The notes under the pieces were generated by a model. The model made no database searches, was not told where the DNA came from, and worked only from the letters and a program-made list of their open reading frames with translations. DNA of 64,000 nt from Penelope pileata. Lineage: Eukaryota > Chordata > Aves > Galliformes > Cracidae. The position numbers were made by a program, and so were the translations under genes. Of the stretch, positions 1 to 13,600 are shown in pieces. The first letter of the stretch is position 1. Each line of letters opens with the position of its first letter. The stretch lies in assembly GCA_013396635.1 (NCBI GenBank), contig WBMW01005670.1, forward strand, positions 62,001-126,000, written 5' to 3'.

Positions 1-510
1 TGATCTGCCAAACAGGCATTGCATCTCTTGGGGGTTGTGTCCAGGCAGGTTTTTAATATCTTCAGAGATTGAGACTCCACAGCCTCTCTGGGCAACCTGT
101 GCTAGTACTCAGTCACCCGCACAGTACAGTACTTACTCATAGTGCTTTCTAATGCACAGTAAAGAAGTTGTTCGTCACTATTTGAAACAAAAGGTAATTG
201 CTGTTGTATTTCCAAGAATCCGGTTCCTCTCCACCCAACTCTCCAGCCTGTCCAGGTCTTGCTGAATGGCAGCACAGCCTTCTGGCATGTCAGCCACTCC
301 TCCCAGCTTCGTGTCATCAGCAAACTTACTGAGGGTGGACTCTATCCCATCATCCAGGTCATTGATGAAGATGATAAACAGTACTGGACTGAGCACTGAC
401 CCCTGGGGAATGCTGCTAGCTACTGGCCTCCGAACTAGGGTGTGCCACTGATCACAGCCCTATGAGCTCTTCCAGTCAGCCAGTTCTCAATCCACCTTGC
501 TGTCCGAAAT
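1..510 (-). mobile_element. CR1 LINE fragment (reverse-transcriptase end), internally deleted, minus strand
   Basis: The plus strand here is the antisense of CR1 ORF2. About 40-175 matches the last codons of the reverse-transcriptase ORF (aligned by eye to 44255-44345 of the long CR1 in this window). About 215-510 matches the polymerase core (aligned to about 44920-45215). On the minus strand one can read a stretch ending in the FADDTKLGG active-site block. The roughly 0.6 kb that should lie between the two blocks is missing, and about 40 bp of unrelated AT-rich sequence sits at the join. Frames are broken, so this is a dead copy. The 3' end of the element lies off the left edge of the window. 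CR1 identity is secure; exact edges are approximate. Confidence 0.9.
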
Positions 511-3500
511 ACAGAAATCATATCTGATTATCTTAGTCATTACTATTTGGAGGAAGTGATTATCGGGATAACTTGTGTTTACTGGTTAAACCAGTCTTCA
601 GTTTTGTCCGTAGTGTTCTTGGTCTATGTTTGTGGAATCCTCCCTTTCTCTGTTCTTACTGGCATGTCAACTCTGACCTTTCCATTGCCCACATGGTAGG
701 AGTGGGGAACTTTGTCATACTGCGATAAGTTCTTTTCTTTTCCACCTCTCAGACTACCTTTATTTGTAACCTTATTGACTGCTTGTGATTTGACCTCTAG
801 ATCATTTTATTACAGTTATATTGTTTTACTGCTTCCTCAGTATTGCTTGGACATCTCTAAAAGTTGGTGTACTTAATGTCTTGCTTCTTCTTCCTAGCTT
901 ATTTGTGTACCCTTCACATTCCTTCTCTCCATCCGCTATCAGCTGTCCAATTCTTGTCAGCTCCTGGTTTATTTTCTGCTTACTTGGGCATGAGAAGTTA
1001 ACTCTATTATGTTAATGCTGACTGTAGTAAATTCGGCATCTCTCTAATTCGCTAAGTTTATCCACTTGTTCACATCATCCTCAAGCTGTATCATGGTATC
1101 TTATGTTATGTATTATCATCAGACTGTTTGGTTTGATTGTCATTCTCATCATTTAAGGCTCTTACCTGGTCTCTGGGGTCAGAATGATGAATTTCCTAAG
1201 TGTTGATGCAGACAAATCAAAAAAAGAAGACAAATAAGCATGACCATCAGAGACTAGAGAAGATACAGGATCAGTGTGCTTGTCCCAGCTGCCTGTAGTC
1301 ACACACACCTTGAAGGATCTGATAGCAATGTTAATTTATTAAAAATGAGATTTCTTTTTCCATTCTTTGCACCTCTTCCTTCCCTAAGTCCTATTTCTGC
1401 TCTGTGCTTCATTCATAAGAAAAAAATGGGAACAAGTATGCAGTAGCATTAAGCTGGGTTGCATGAAGAATGGAGAGCACAAAGGCTTTGAAAAAGAAGC
1501 CATGTTGTATGTAGTATGAGATGGAAAGCAGGAAAATAGAAAGTTCAGAAAATGAAATAGATATTGGGTAGTTTTTTGCCTATTTTCAGTCTTTGTTTTT
1601 AAGATTATTTAATATAATTCAATAGTATTCTAACTATATCATTTTCAGTACAATTGTCCAATATTCATCTCATATCTACAAAACTCCCCTCAGTATCTTG
1701 TGATTTCAATTAAAACTTGCACCTACGATTTATTCTGTTCTTGATCTATGAAGTTGCATATGATTCTCCATATATAAATGTATTTTAGTCAGTGTATTTT
1801 GCACTATTGAATATAGCTTACTTTTTAAAACAACATATTTGAAAATTAACAGTATTCTTCCATTTTCTTCCCTGTTCTTACTTTCCTTTGTGACTTCTGT
1901 GTTGACATTTCATATTAGTTTATCCGACTGCTTCAGAAATACCTATAGAAACCTAGTCATCATCTGTTTAGTAACAATACTGCTGTGTCCTCACTGACTT
2001 TTATTAGTTATGTGGTTAGTTCATAAGAATGGTTTAAGGAGTCACTTAGGAATCTGGATTTCTATTTTCTTATTTATTTTGCTTTAACACAATTTCTTCT
2101 CTTTTTATTGTGATGGTGTTTTTAAATATATGGCAGGTGATCATTCTTCCCTTGTTTTTACTCAATGTAAGACTCGCTAATAAGTCTGAGAATCCTGAGT
2201 TGAGATTTTTTTTTTTAACGTTTTGTGAAAATCAAACTTATCAAATCTGAGAGCAATATCCTCATTGGCTAATATTGTATTCTGTTACATCACCAGCCCT
2301 TTTAATATCTTCAGCATCAGTCCTTTTAGTTTTTTGGAACACATGGAATTAGTTTTCTCCAAGGTTACAGATTGCCACACCAGCCATGTCTTGCCAGAAG
2401 TGTCTGATTCTGTCACTTTCTTCTTCAGTTCTTTCAGCTATTTAAGACCAGTTTTCCTAAAGTAGAATCATGTTTTATCTTAACTACTTACTCTGAGATC
2501 CTTCCAAGTTTTCTCTGCTTATTGTTGAAGAAGATTTGCACTGTTGAAGTAACATTTGCCCCAATAAAGCTACACACCTTTTTCTATTATTTTCCTGGCT
2601 TTTTATCCATCTGGTAATGTGTTCATCATTATTGTCATGGTTTTAAAACTATCAAACAAGTTAGAAAAGAATAATTAAGGATACAATGCCATGAGTCATG
2701 GCACTTGCTAATTATCGGGAGGATAATGATACACTTTATACATTGAATTAAATTGTTATCTTTCTCCATTACATTCCTGAATGTTGAAAATTGGAAAAAA
2801 AAAGACTGACCATGTAAGAGCACTTCGCATGGAAATTCATTGTTGTTTTTTCTTTTGTGTGGGGTAGCGATGGCTGTTATGTTTTTTTTTCCTTTTCGTT
2901 TTAACATGTGTCCAGATAGTTTCTTTTCATAAAAACCTAACATAGGCTTTTCTTAAATAAATAGATCTACAGCTCTTCTCTAACATCCTTGCATCAAATG
3001 TACTAAGAAATCTAATTTTAAAAAATGTACACACAGATTATCATGAAGAAATTCATTATTGAGTCACTACCAGTGCCAAAGATAGGATTAACGGCACATG
3101 AGACCATCAAGATATCTTTCTTGTATTTTGTCTTGTTATTACTCTGTTCTGTTACGACATATGATAGTTTCTTCATCTTATCTGATTAAGGAACTGCTAG
3201 AGTTCACACACAGCCTAAAAATGTTCACTTTGGGTGTGGAAGCAAATAGTTCTCTCAGATGGCCTGCAACTTCCAGTGGTAGTTCTGCAAAGTTCATCAG
3301 TACTGAGTAATACTGTCCTGTAAGTGTCTTTAATGTACAGTTTCCAAGACATTTAAAAATAATTAGGGATTAGTCTACTGATATACATTGTTATAACAGT
3401 AAATGAAGAAGAAGCAAAATTTTTTTTTTTTTTTCACTCTTCCTGTTCAGTAAGGATTTGATCCAGTGGTAGAAGAATGGGAGGACGATCCCATCCTGCC

Positions 3501-5346
3501 TTAAAAAATAGAAGCATTTCCAGTGAAATGGGAGTTGAGGAAAGTATGCAAAGGTTGAAAGAAAAGAAAATAAGATGTCTAGATCTCTAGGCATCAGCCA
3601 CACTTAGACTGATGAGATGTGGTTGATATTATCTATGGAGCAAACCTCACATACATCTTATGGGCCAATTCATCTGAAGGTTTATTTGGAAATACTTTGT
3701 TTTGTTCTGCTATAATGCATGGAGAGAAAATGACTATATGGGGTGCTTCTTGCTAACTATCTACATCTGTTGTGGCTCATCCCTTGCTTCCTGATAGGCA
3801 TACAACTACCAGATGTTATCTGAAGAGTAGGTTGTTGGTAACTAGATGACACAATCAAGGACTGATTGCTAAGTAGTATGATTTGTCAAAATATCTAAGC
3901 AACGTCAATCAGTGTCGATTTTTTTTTTTTTTTTGGTTTGGTATAGCATTGCAGGCTTAAACTGGCATGTGAGAGGCTGAAATTGTAACACATGAAGGAA
4001 TATAGCAACCTTTGTTGCATTGAATGAGAATGGCATAAATGAGGAGCATCTGTCGCATTTTAAAACCAGCAGCTTTGGTGTTTTTCTCATTATTCAGATT
4101 GCTTTCAGGTAGTCCTACATTTTTCTATCAAATCTTGCAGTTATATGTAACGTATAATGTGCTAAGATGTTAAAAAATATTAGATATTCATTTGTGACAG
4201 TTGTTATTAAGAATAACAAAATATTTACATGATGTGGATACAATACAACATGCCAGTTCTTGGCAGCAAAACCTTATTTTAAGCAATGTGTTTGTTTACC
4301 TTGTTATTCTAGGAAACATAGGTGCTTTTTCTAAGACAAGTTTCGAGTCTTGGAATTTGAATTATGGAAACAGTGTATACTCTGACTTGACAATTTGTAA
4401 ATGTGTGTTTATCTTAAGTAGCTATCCTATTGATGGCTGTCCTATCTTTAAATTCTATTTAAAAAAATCTGTAATTTCATTTAATGCTGGACTTGCATAG
4501 AGCATACAAGTGACTGTTTTCTTTCTGTAGAGAGAGGTGGCAAGGAATTTTTCTGGGAGGACTAAACATATCTTGTTTTCTGACCTTGATTTTCTTTTAT
4601 AACTATTTTCAGTAAGCTGGACGAAATCAAATACATTAATATTCAGTTTTTGAAAATCAAGTGTGGTACCAGCCCAGTTTTGTCCTCCAGTCCAAGTACG
4701 CTTGTGCCTCTCTGTATGCTTAAACATAGGGTTGAAAATGTGTCTATGTTCCCTAATGGTCAGAGAAAGCACTTTTACAACACAGTTTGTACAGATATAC
4801 TTGCATTGCTTACGTGGTTGGATTTTGTGTCATTTCTGTCCTTTTCACTTTTCTTCAGAATTCCTGAGATTGAGTCAGGAGTAAATGTTGATTACAATTA
4901 ATGTCCCTCTTCTTATGAACAAAGGAATTGTACAATTTGCTTTGTAAAATCACTGACAACAAAAAAATTCCCTTCATTGGATTCATCTCAGAATCCTGAA
5001 ATTTTTAATCTTTGTTCTCACACCTGAAATATTCATTTACAAATGGACATCCACCACCATGAGTACTACAATTTCTGCTTTGTTCTTTCCCAACTTTCCA
5101 GCCTAGCTGGAAGGTACCTCATGTATCTTTCCAACATGTGGACCAGATTTTGTCCTCTTTCATGATTCCTATGCTGGCTTCCATCTTTCCTCACTTTTGT
5201 GGTGCTTTAATTCTGTCCTACTACTTGTGTCAGAACTTCCTGCTAACAGCAATATACAGTGCTGTTTTCCTTCCATTTAAAACGTCACTTCTTTTGCAAA
5301 GCCCACTTACGATAATTAGCCATGTAAAAGAACTAAATATTTTTCG
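511..5346. other. Non-coding AT-rich DNA, no gene seen
   Basis: Only short chance reading frames are present, none with codon bias, splice sites in phase, or a recognisable family. Homopolymer T runs occur near 3420-3434 and 3920-3934. I recognised no repeat family here, although very old repeat relics could easily be missed by eye. Confidence 0.6.
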
Positions 5347-5388
5347 TTAAAAAAAAAAAAAAAGAAAAACAACAACAACAAAAACAAC
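5347..5388. repeat. A-rich simple sequence (poly-A followed by CAA units)
   Basis: A run of about 15 A is followed by AAC/CAA triplet units. It could be the tail of an old retroposed sequence, but no body could be recognised upstream, so I call only the simple repeat. Confidence 0.8.
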
Positions 5389-7749
5389 TCAAAGCCAAGC
5401 ATGTGATATTTGAAAATGAAAGGTCTTTTGAGGTAGCTGGCTGCCAAGTGCTGCGTCTTGGGATTGAGGTACATTTGGCACCTATCTTACATTCACCTGC
5501 AGGCTGTCATTCATACTTGAGCAGCTGACCTCGTATTTTTGGCATGAGGACTTTTGGAGAAGGGGAGCAGCCCCCGTGCCCTGCTGCAGGTGGGGTACAG
5601 GCTGCCCGATGGACCTGCGCTATCCAAAGGGACAGGGGCAAGGTGCAGTCCCCAGCCACAGTGTAGGCATAGCACTGCAGTTCTTTGTGTCATGTGGCCC
5701 CTTGTGCCCTTAATATCTGCCAGGAGAGAAGAAACTGGGGACATTCTGGCCATGCAAGAGTGGACAGCAAGAATCTGTTCCTGATTAGTCTGATGCAAAT
5801 ATGAACAGTCTGATGGAGATGTGAAGTCAAAGTGGTGGTGATGATGAAGAACCTGTCCTGTACCTTGATCCTCTCCATATGGGACCTTGCTTCTCTCCTG
5901 TTCCTTATGGGATGGAGCATGCAGTCTAACCTGTCACATAAATGCTACTGCGTTTCACCATCCTAACTTGTTACTATGGTAATTCAATTGATCAACATAT
6001 ATATTGCAATCTGAAATGATGCAGATCCAAATACTCTTTTTTTTTTTGCTACGTTGGATTCTCTCCAGCATCAGAAATGCTTCTTCTTCCTCTTCACTTT
6101 GTCTACAGAAAAACACTCTTTGTCCCATTTGCCAGTGTTTGCCCCCAGCCCTCCTGCTCCTGTGATGCTACTGGATGCGTCTGTCTGTCTGTCTGTGCCT
6201 CCAGAGGTAAACCTGGCAGCAGTGCCTCTGCCAGAAAGTATTGCTTGAAGGGCTTTTTGTCAGATGACTTGATGCTTGCTCATGAACTATGACTAACATT
6301 GCCTCTTAAAGCACTGGGTATGTTTATTTTATAAGCCATATGGCCCAAACTGGCCTAGTGTTATATAGGTGTGAAAGAAAGTCTGGATAAATGTAATTAC
6401 TTTGGAGTGCTGAGCTCTACAATAAAAAGTTTCCATGGTAATGCAATTACTGCATTGTGATTTATATACTTTATCCCAGCTTCCCTAGGTTATTTCTATT
6501 TTTTATTTTTGTTTTGAAAAACAATGTTTTCAGGGAAAAAAAATATCCACGCCTAAATAATTAGTCCTGCTAAACTATTGTTGTGTTTATTATTCCTAAA
6601 AGTAGATTCGAAATAGGAGCTGGGAGATTTCACCTGAGGGTTTTGCTGATGGATCACTGGAAGCTCGTGAATATGCATCTTTCTGTTCTTGTGGGGTCTC
6701 TGCAGAATAGTTAATAGAATCTGAATTAGTAATCCTTACTAATGAGATAGACCCTTTGTAGTCCCTTCAAAACTTCATAGCTGTTAAAGATGTGATGTAT
6801 ACAAAACAGTAGGTAAGAACCTTGCAGATGGATAAAAGATTTAAATATGGCTGGGCTATCACTTTCGCTTACAAGAGCTCTTGCTCAGTGAAACGATGAC
6901 TGTGGGAAGCATGACTTGAGGTAAACAAAGCTATATTTCCTCTGAGCACCATTTTCTTAAATTATGATTTGATTTTTTTTTAAAAAAATGTTTTGCTATA
7001 GTTCTGCTGTGGGCTTTTTGAAGTAGTAACCAAATTCTTAGGTGAGTGTTCTTGGAGAAGTAGTGCAGGAACCTGTGCTCAGAGGGTGATGCAGCTTGGG
7101 TGTTTCAAATACAATGCAGGTCTGCCTTTTGTGTGCCCTTTATCTGTAGCCAGGTAATGCGTCACTGTATGCACTGACTTGGTATTCTGAGGTCTGATAC
7201 ATAATTGTATGGACTTGTTCTTAGAGGATTCTATTTCATATTTAAATGTGATGCATCTAAGGCATTTTTTCTTACAATCAGTGATTACAATATCATTAGA
7301 TAACACACACATGCACAACATAAACCATGCAGAGCCTGCAGTTTCTTTCTTCTGACATAAATATCCAATATGTTAAAAAGGTGCAGCGTAAGACAAAGAA
7401 ATGACAAAATGAGCACATCAGGGAATGTACACCCAAGCACGTTTCTCAGCCCAGTTTAAAGGAACCCATGCACAAACCAGGAGAGTCTGAAGATGGCTGT
7501 GAGCTCTGTCCTGATTTTTACCTTACAACAAACTGACAAAATGATATGTGATGCTAAAAGGTGGTTATTTTTGGCAACCTAGATCGATTTCCTATTCACA
7601 CAGCAACTGGTGGTAACTAAAAATAATCCCGTTTTAGTACCAGCTCAGAATCTGGTCACATTTGGCACACAAACGACATGCATAAGTAAAATTTAAGACC
7701 CCTTGCTCTGCGATTTCATTTGAGCCCACTCATCAAGCTTAGTTTGCTG
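5389..7749. other. Non-coding DNA with a GC-rich patch at about 5540-5790
   Basis: The stretch 5540-5790 is visibly richer in G+C than its surroundings and carries overlapping short open frames on both strands, as GC-rich sequence does by chance. I could not match it to a protein or repeat family. A short CTGT tetranucleotide run lies at about 6179-6196. The rest is AT-rich with nothing supportable. Confidence 0.5.
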
Positions 7750-8010
7750 CCATTTGAAAGCTATTGAAAAGCCATTAACTGGCAGGACTGCGAGAGCCGC
7801 AGTGCAGCAGCACACCTCAGTGCTGGGAGAATGTGGCTGCAAGTGCACGCCAATTAAATCTTGCTGTTCCTGGGCATGTGGGATTAGGAGCGGTGTCAAT
7901 CAGCCGCGCTACAATAGCACGTGCAGCAGTCGTGGTTCAAGGCACACGGAGGTTTGCTGGAACTCCGGCAGCCGGATGAGGATGACCTGGGAGCCTCTGC
8001 AAGATCCTGG
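7750..8010. other. Small CpG-rich cluster in a CpG-poor background
   Basis: About eleven CpG dinucleotides fall within roughly 215 bp (about 7785-8000), while neighbouring kilobases have very few. An open frame of 95 codons (7754-8041, plus) spans it, but it has no recognisable domain and I found no convincing splice donor in a useful place. It may be a regulatory element, part of an unannotated 5' exon, or an unrecognised repeat. No function is claimed. Confidence 0.4.
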
Positions 8011-10489
8011 AACAGAACCTACGCTAAATAATGTATTCTGAGGTATACTGGATACCTGAGGAAGGAAGGGCTCTAAATAATGCATTTCCTGGGCATGACA
8101 GTTGTAGCAGAAGAGAATGCTGAAACCTGTAGCAAGACTACAGCCTGAGATGAAAGAATGTCTCATTACCATTTTATCAAATGCTGTAAGTAACAAAATG
8201 GTCGTTTTGATTATAAAGCTGTCTTTTTATTTTCCGAGGTGTGTCTTTTCAATGCATATGCAAAAAGTCGGAGGCAGATGCTGCATGATGTCAACGTGGC
8301 AGTCAGGAAGGGGAGCTGTTACTTTGCATGTGAATATGCGGGCAGAGCCGTGTTTCTTTTTTTCTTCTGTTCAGAGGCAACTTCATTGTGTGTGTGATAA
8401 AGCTCTCATTCTGAAGTTCATGCTGATTAGCTCTTTAAACTTTTTTTTTTAATTAATCACTGAAGAAAATAATAGACAAAAAGAAACAGCATGTCATATA
8501 CAGTATAATGTTAAAGATGCCTATAAGGACAACCTTGGACACTGCTTTTATACTTTGCAAGGGTAATACAAATGAGAATAGCTTTGTAATTAAGAGCACA
8601 TCTCTTCATCTATTATATATCAAACCTTCCTATCTCCTCCTTATTGGAATATTTAGCTATTTGGTGGGACAGACTTAAAAAAAAAAAAAAAAAGAACTTT
8701 TAACCTTGAATCATGGAAGCTGCCTCCTTAAAGCATGAAGCTGGGATCTGTGCTAAATGTATTGATTCAATGCAGAGCAAATTCCTAGCAGCGTTTTTTT
8801 TGATCTGCCTGTCAGGACTGTGCTTGTCCTGCTAAGCTGGATATTTTTCTAGCTTTTTGATTTTGCCTTTTAAAGCATCCAGTGTTTGGATGGAAATTGC
8901 TGTTTTACATTGTAGTAGTGAATTATCATTTGGTTATTTGTTTTGGACAGCCAAAAGTAGCTTGTTAGCCATGGATATTTTTTACTGCAGGGCTTGGAAA
9001 ACTTCACACTTCTTGTGTTTGTCACATTTTTTTAACGTAACAAATGGCAGATTGTGTAAAAGGCTTTTTCCCCCAGACTGTGGTCTTTGATGATGTAAGT
9101 GTACCAAGGTCATTTCTGAAAGTATTTTAAAAATACTGTGTTACAGTTAAGAAACCAATAACGTTGTTCTTTGATGTTTTATTATGAAATTCAGGTTCCC
9201 TGGAAGTATTTTTGGAATTCAAGGGGAAATGAATTATGAGGGTTTCCTCCTGTCTGGATTCAGTGCAATGTGTGCATGGAGTACTGATGGGAGTTCCAAG
9301 CCCAAATTCCCTGTTCATGCTGAGAAGCACAGATTGGTTTTACAGCCTAGTTCTAAAGGTGCATTCCAAGAATAAGCCTTTGAGCCTGTCATGAAGCTTG
9401 AGAAATGAAAATGGGGAATTTGCAGCATAATATCTTAAAGATATCAGAAAAGTATTGTTCTATCTTTCTTCACTTTGAAATTACTTTCTTAGAGTGGAAG
9501 TGTAGTGACTGTCTGTGGACGTGTGTGTTCAATGGCATACTGCATATGTAACTCTGACGATGCTTATAGGTTCCTTAAGTGGAAAGAGTTAAGAATTAGT
9601 GTAAGGTTCTCATTAAAAAAAAGCAAACGATGACCACTTGGGATGTTCACTGCAATGGGGAGAAGGCAGGGATGAAGGACTAATGCACACCAGAGGGAAA
9701 GGTGAATGTACAACACGTTACAGTCTTGACAGTATCATTTATTTCCTCTTTTCCAAATTCAGAATTTTGTAGCAAAAGGTTTCTTACTAAGTCAATGTAT
9801 TTCACCACATAGCATTTCTGCTTCCAAATTGTGTGCTTTAGAAGACGGTTGAACCTCTGAAGGGCATTTTCTACCTGTACTTCTTCATAAAGAACTAGCA
9901 AATTTGCTTCCACCTCCACCTGTAATTAGCAGAGGAGAAACCCTCATGAGTATTCCTCCTCTGAGCCTTCTCATTTGACTTAACATGCCAATAAGTGCTA
10001 CTGATGCTTGTGTTCGGCAGAGAGCTGGGACCAAATATGGGTCAGGGCTGAGTGTCAGTGGCAGCACCAGTGGTGCTCTGAGATCTGCTGAGAGCAACTG
10101 AACCTTGCAGGGCATTGAATGAGTCTTCACACCTCACTTTGTCTATTGTCCTTTTCACTGGTAGTTTCTGTATCAGAGGAAAAGACACTGAACCAGAGGA
10201 AACATTTGCAGAGACTTCTGTCTCTGGGTCTGTTTTGGATAGAGGGAATATCTAAAGGATGTAAATTAATGGTACTTTAAAGCTGGTATTTTATGAACTG
10301 TAGTGGTATCTACTTGACTTTTGCACGTCTGCACTGTGTTTTCATCTCTGTGGGCTGGAGTGTGGAGATTTGAGCTGAGAAGGGCTATACATATTCTTCT
10401 CCTAGTGCGTTAGTACAATTTTACTAATATTCTCTTCAATGCACTGCTCCCACTAGGACAGGGTGAAAATGAGATGTACTGACACCATC
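8011..10489. other. Non-coding AT-rich DNA, no gene seen
   Basis: Short chance frames only. A run of about 17 A occurs near 8678-8694. I identified no repeat family or RNA gene. Confidence 0.55.
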
Positions 10490-10625
10490 TTGTCATAGCA
10501 ACTCTCAGGTTGGAAGCAACCTGGGCAGGTCTGTAGTCCATCCTCCTGCCCATCTGTGCAAGGCAGCTGCATGGTCACACCAGGTTGCATGAGGCAGTGC
10601 CCAACGAAGGCCTTCATCCCAGTAA
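10490..10625 (-). mobile_element. Old CR1 LINE 3'-end fragment, minus strand
   Basis: The plus strand shows the antisense CR1 3' tail pattern: a CTCAGGTTGGAAG block, a CATCCTCCTGCCC block where the consensus has CAACCCCCCTGCC, then CCAGGTTGC and a GCCCAAC block. The match is diverged and short, so this is an old 5'-truncated copy. The family assignment rests on block order recalled for avian CR1 3' ends; subfamily is not assigned. Confidence 0.7.
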
Positions 10626-13600
10626 TACCCTGGGATAAGGCCTGCTGCAGTCATCATGGCAACGTTCAGCAGCATTTCAAACACAGGCAGTGTATGTCTG
10701 TCTGTTTGAGCAGCTCATGTTGACACTGCTGGTGCCCATATCTTTTTGCGGCCTAGTGTTGTTGGCAGCAAGAGCTGGCCCTGTCTTGGCGGTCTCCTTG
10801 GCAATTAGCTGGTGCAAGCTATTTAGCAGGGAGCGCAGTGGTACGTAGGAGAGTACCACATGGTATCTGCCAGCTGCTGGGTACCAGTTTATCTCGAGGA
10901 TTTGTGTAACAGACTGTGCAAATGAATGTTAGTTTGCAAATTAGGCGGCACCTTGCTGCTGACTTATCTCTTCTATATATCTAGTTATGATATTAACATC
11001 ATCATTTATATGATACGGCTCTGGTTTTCCACCTGTGCTCTGAATTTCCTCTAAGGGATGTCCAGAAGTAATAAATAAAGTAGCACTTTAGTCAGGACGC
11101 TTGAATTCATTGTTTAACAGTCTGATTTCCACTATAAATGTTGTAGAGGAATGTGAATCCAAAACCAGAATGAAAACTTTTGTAAAAAGTTGAAAACCTG
11201 AGCCAAGTGAAATTATCCAAATATTAGAATAATCAAATTGGAACATTGGAATCTACTTCCATTGCTTTGAGATAGTCTATGTTTGTGATTCCTGCTTATA
11301 ACTGACAGAGTTCTAGGTTGGAGTTATTAACCAGATGGTTATTGATGAATTTAGTTCAGAACTTTGAAACAAGATAAAAAGCAAGTATACAAATTTCTCC
11401 AACATCCAAACTTTAGTAACTCCAGCACTTTCAATGTATATGGCCAAGGATTATCTATGGAGAAAAATTACTTGGAGTGGAAGATGCTATGAAAGAGTTG
11501 ACCTTTAAATGTTGTTATATACTCATAGGATATCTTGTAATCTATACTGCTTTATTCCTTCTTTTCACTGCCTCCTGATTGTAATATTTAAAAAATCCAT
11601 ATATTACAGTCATATTTTCTTACATTAAAAAAAAAAAAAAAAAGTTGTTGTCTTGACTTTAATGTGCGGTGCCGTAGACCTGGATCATATACTTGTCTTG
11701 AAAGGACAAAGCTAGCAGTAATGTTCCTATAGGGGTCATCTTGAGTATTTTTCACACTAATTCACAGAATATTTGATAATAAAATTAGCATGGTATTTAT
11801 GAGTAAAAGAAGAATAAATTCTTTGGATTATTCGTATGATTTCCTTTTTATTTAATTTTACTCCCTCTTTTTCATAGCTTGCCATTTCAATGCATTTTCT
11901 GTTTCAATGAAGTTATTAACCACTAGAACTCAATGCAGCTGGATGAGCATTTCAGCCATGGTTTTGTCAGTCCCTTTTTCACCAGGATTATAGGTAGACT
12001 GAATTATCACATTCCAGGATATTTTCAAGAAAAGAGGCATATTATCCCAAGCTCTCGTTTAGCGCTTTGAATTCAGTCTGGGTGCTTTTGCTAAATAATG
12101 CAGCCTTTCTCACTTCACCCAGAGTCTTCTGTGGCTCCTGAAATAGATCTACCTGAACTGTATGCAACATGGAAAGGGGTCAGGGAAGATGTCATGTGAT
12201 ACATCAGTTTTAGTTTACAGAAGATGGGAACTTTAACTTGATTCTCCTATGGATGAGGAGGCGATACAGGGAGTGAAACACATAATACATTCATGCTAGC
12301 TTCCTTACTGTAAGTCAACCTGTGGAGATTTCATCTGTGTTCAGTTGCTGTAGCTTAAACTGAGTAAGAAAAGGAGCCTGAAAGAAGAACTGGAGTCCCC
12401 TAGTTGGTCTGTGATAAAGGGAATCCTATGGCAGTGTGTGTGCAGGATGTGTGATGACCCAAGTAAAGAGGACAGATGGATGCTTTGTCACTGGACCTTT
12501 AGTGAAGTGAGAGAACTTTAGTGAAGTGAGAAGTCTTCAAAGTGTTTTCTTCTTCACATTCTTCTGTTGCAGGGTCAAGCAGGACTTATATAGTGCATTT
12601 TATGACGTACCAGAGAATTCTCATGCTCTCTTGATTGCATACATAATCTAACACTAATAAGGAGCTCAGGGTACAAAGAAGTAAAATTTTTGATGGTAAG
12701 AGGAAGAGCTGCGTAGAAGCAGGATGTCTATACTGGTCCTTACTCAACAGCCATCCCTTTAGGTGAGGATGGTGTTTCATGATGGTGTGAGCTAACTCTT
12801 GTGTCAAGGTTTATTCTTGGATTAAGAGAGTTTAGTACAATGTGGCTGAAGGGAAACATTCCTTTTCCTTGTATATGCTTATGGCATGACGTTAAGATTA
12901 TTACTGAAATGAAATGAAATGTCTAGGACAACTGCTTAAAATGAGATTGGGAGAAAGAGGTGGGGCTTGTCTTCCCTGGGAATCCAGAAAGATGGAATGG
13001 ATCCCATCGCTTGGGAGTACTTAGGTCCTGTGAAGATATATAAAGCAGTTCTGGGGGATTAAAAAGGATTTTTCTGAAAAGCATTTGTGTCATAACCTTA
13101 CATTTTAAAATACTGAAAAGTAATGCTAATACAATACGTGTTATTTATCATTTGATTTTGACAGACTGAATGTGAGTAGTGTCTCAGTGACATACAGTGT
13201 AGATTAAAAAAAGTGTTAGTATGATAATTTAGATGTCATGAAGGGTATCTGAAAGATCAGGTAAAACTTTTTAAATTCTGCTCTCAAGAACAGTTGTTTT
13301 TTGTCTTACAAACCTTGATATAAGTAGAACCACACCTGGAACGTTTTTACTTCTCTTAATCTCTTTGTCTCCCTAACGCCATTTACAGGATAGGTGCAGG
13401 CCACCAAGAAAAAAAGGAAATGCACAACCTATGAATTTAGTCCTTCTGTCTAGCTTGTGAAACTAGGTTTACTTCCTTAATTATATCCCCCAGTTCCTGA
13501 ATTCATGGGACACTGACATAAACTCAAATTTGCTTTTTTAATTTGAGCTAATTTTCTACCAAAACATGAAAAACTTAGAAATCATGACATCAGAGGACAA

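Noticed and set aside
5347..5388. Poly-A tail as sign of a processed pseudogene or SINE
   Set aside because: No gene-like or SINE body with tRNA/7SL promoter boxes could be recognised upstream and no target duplication was seen.
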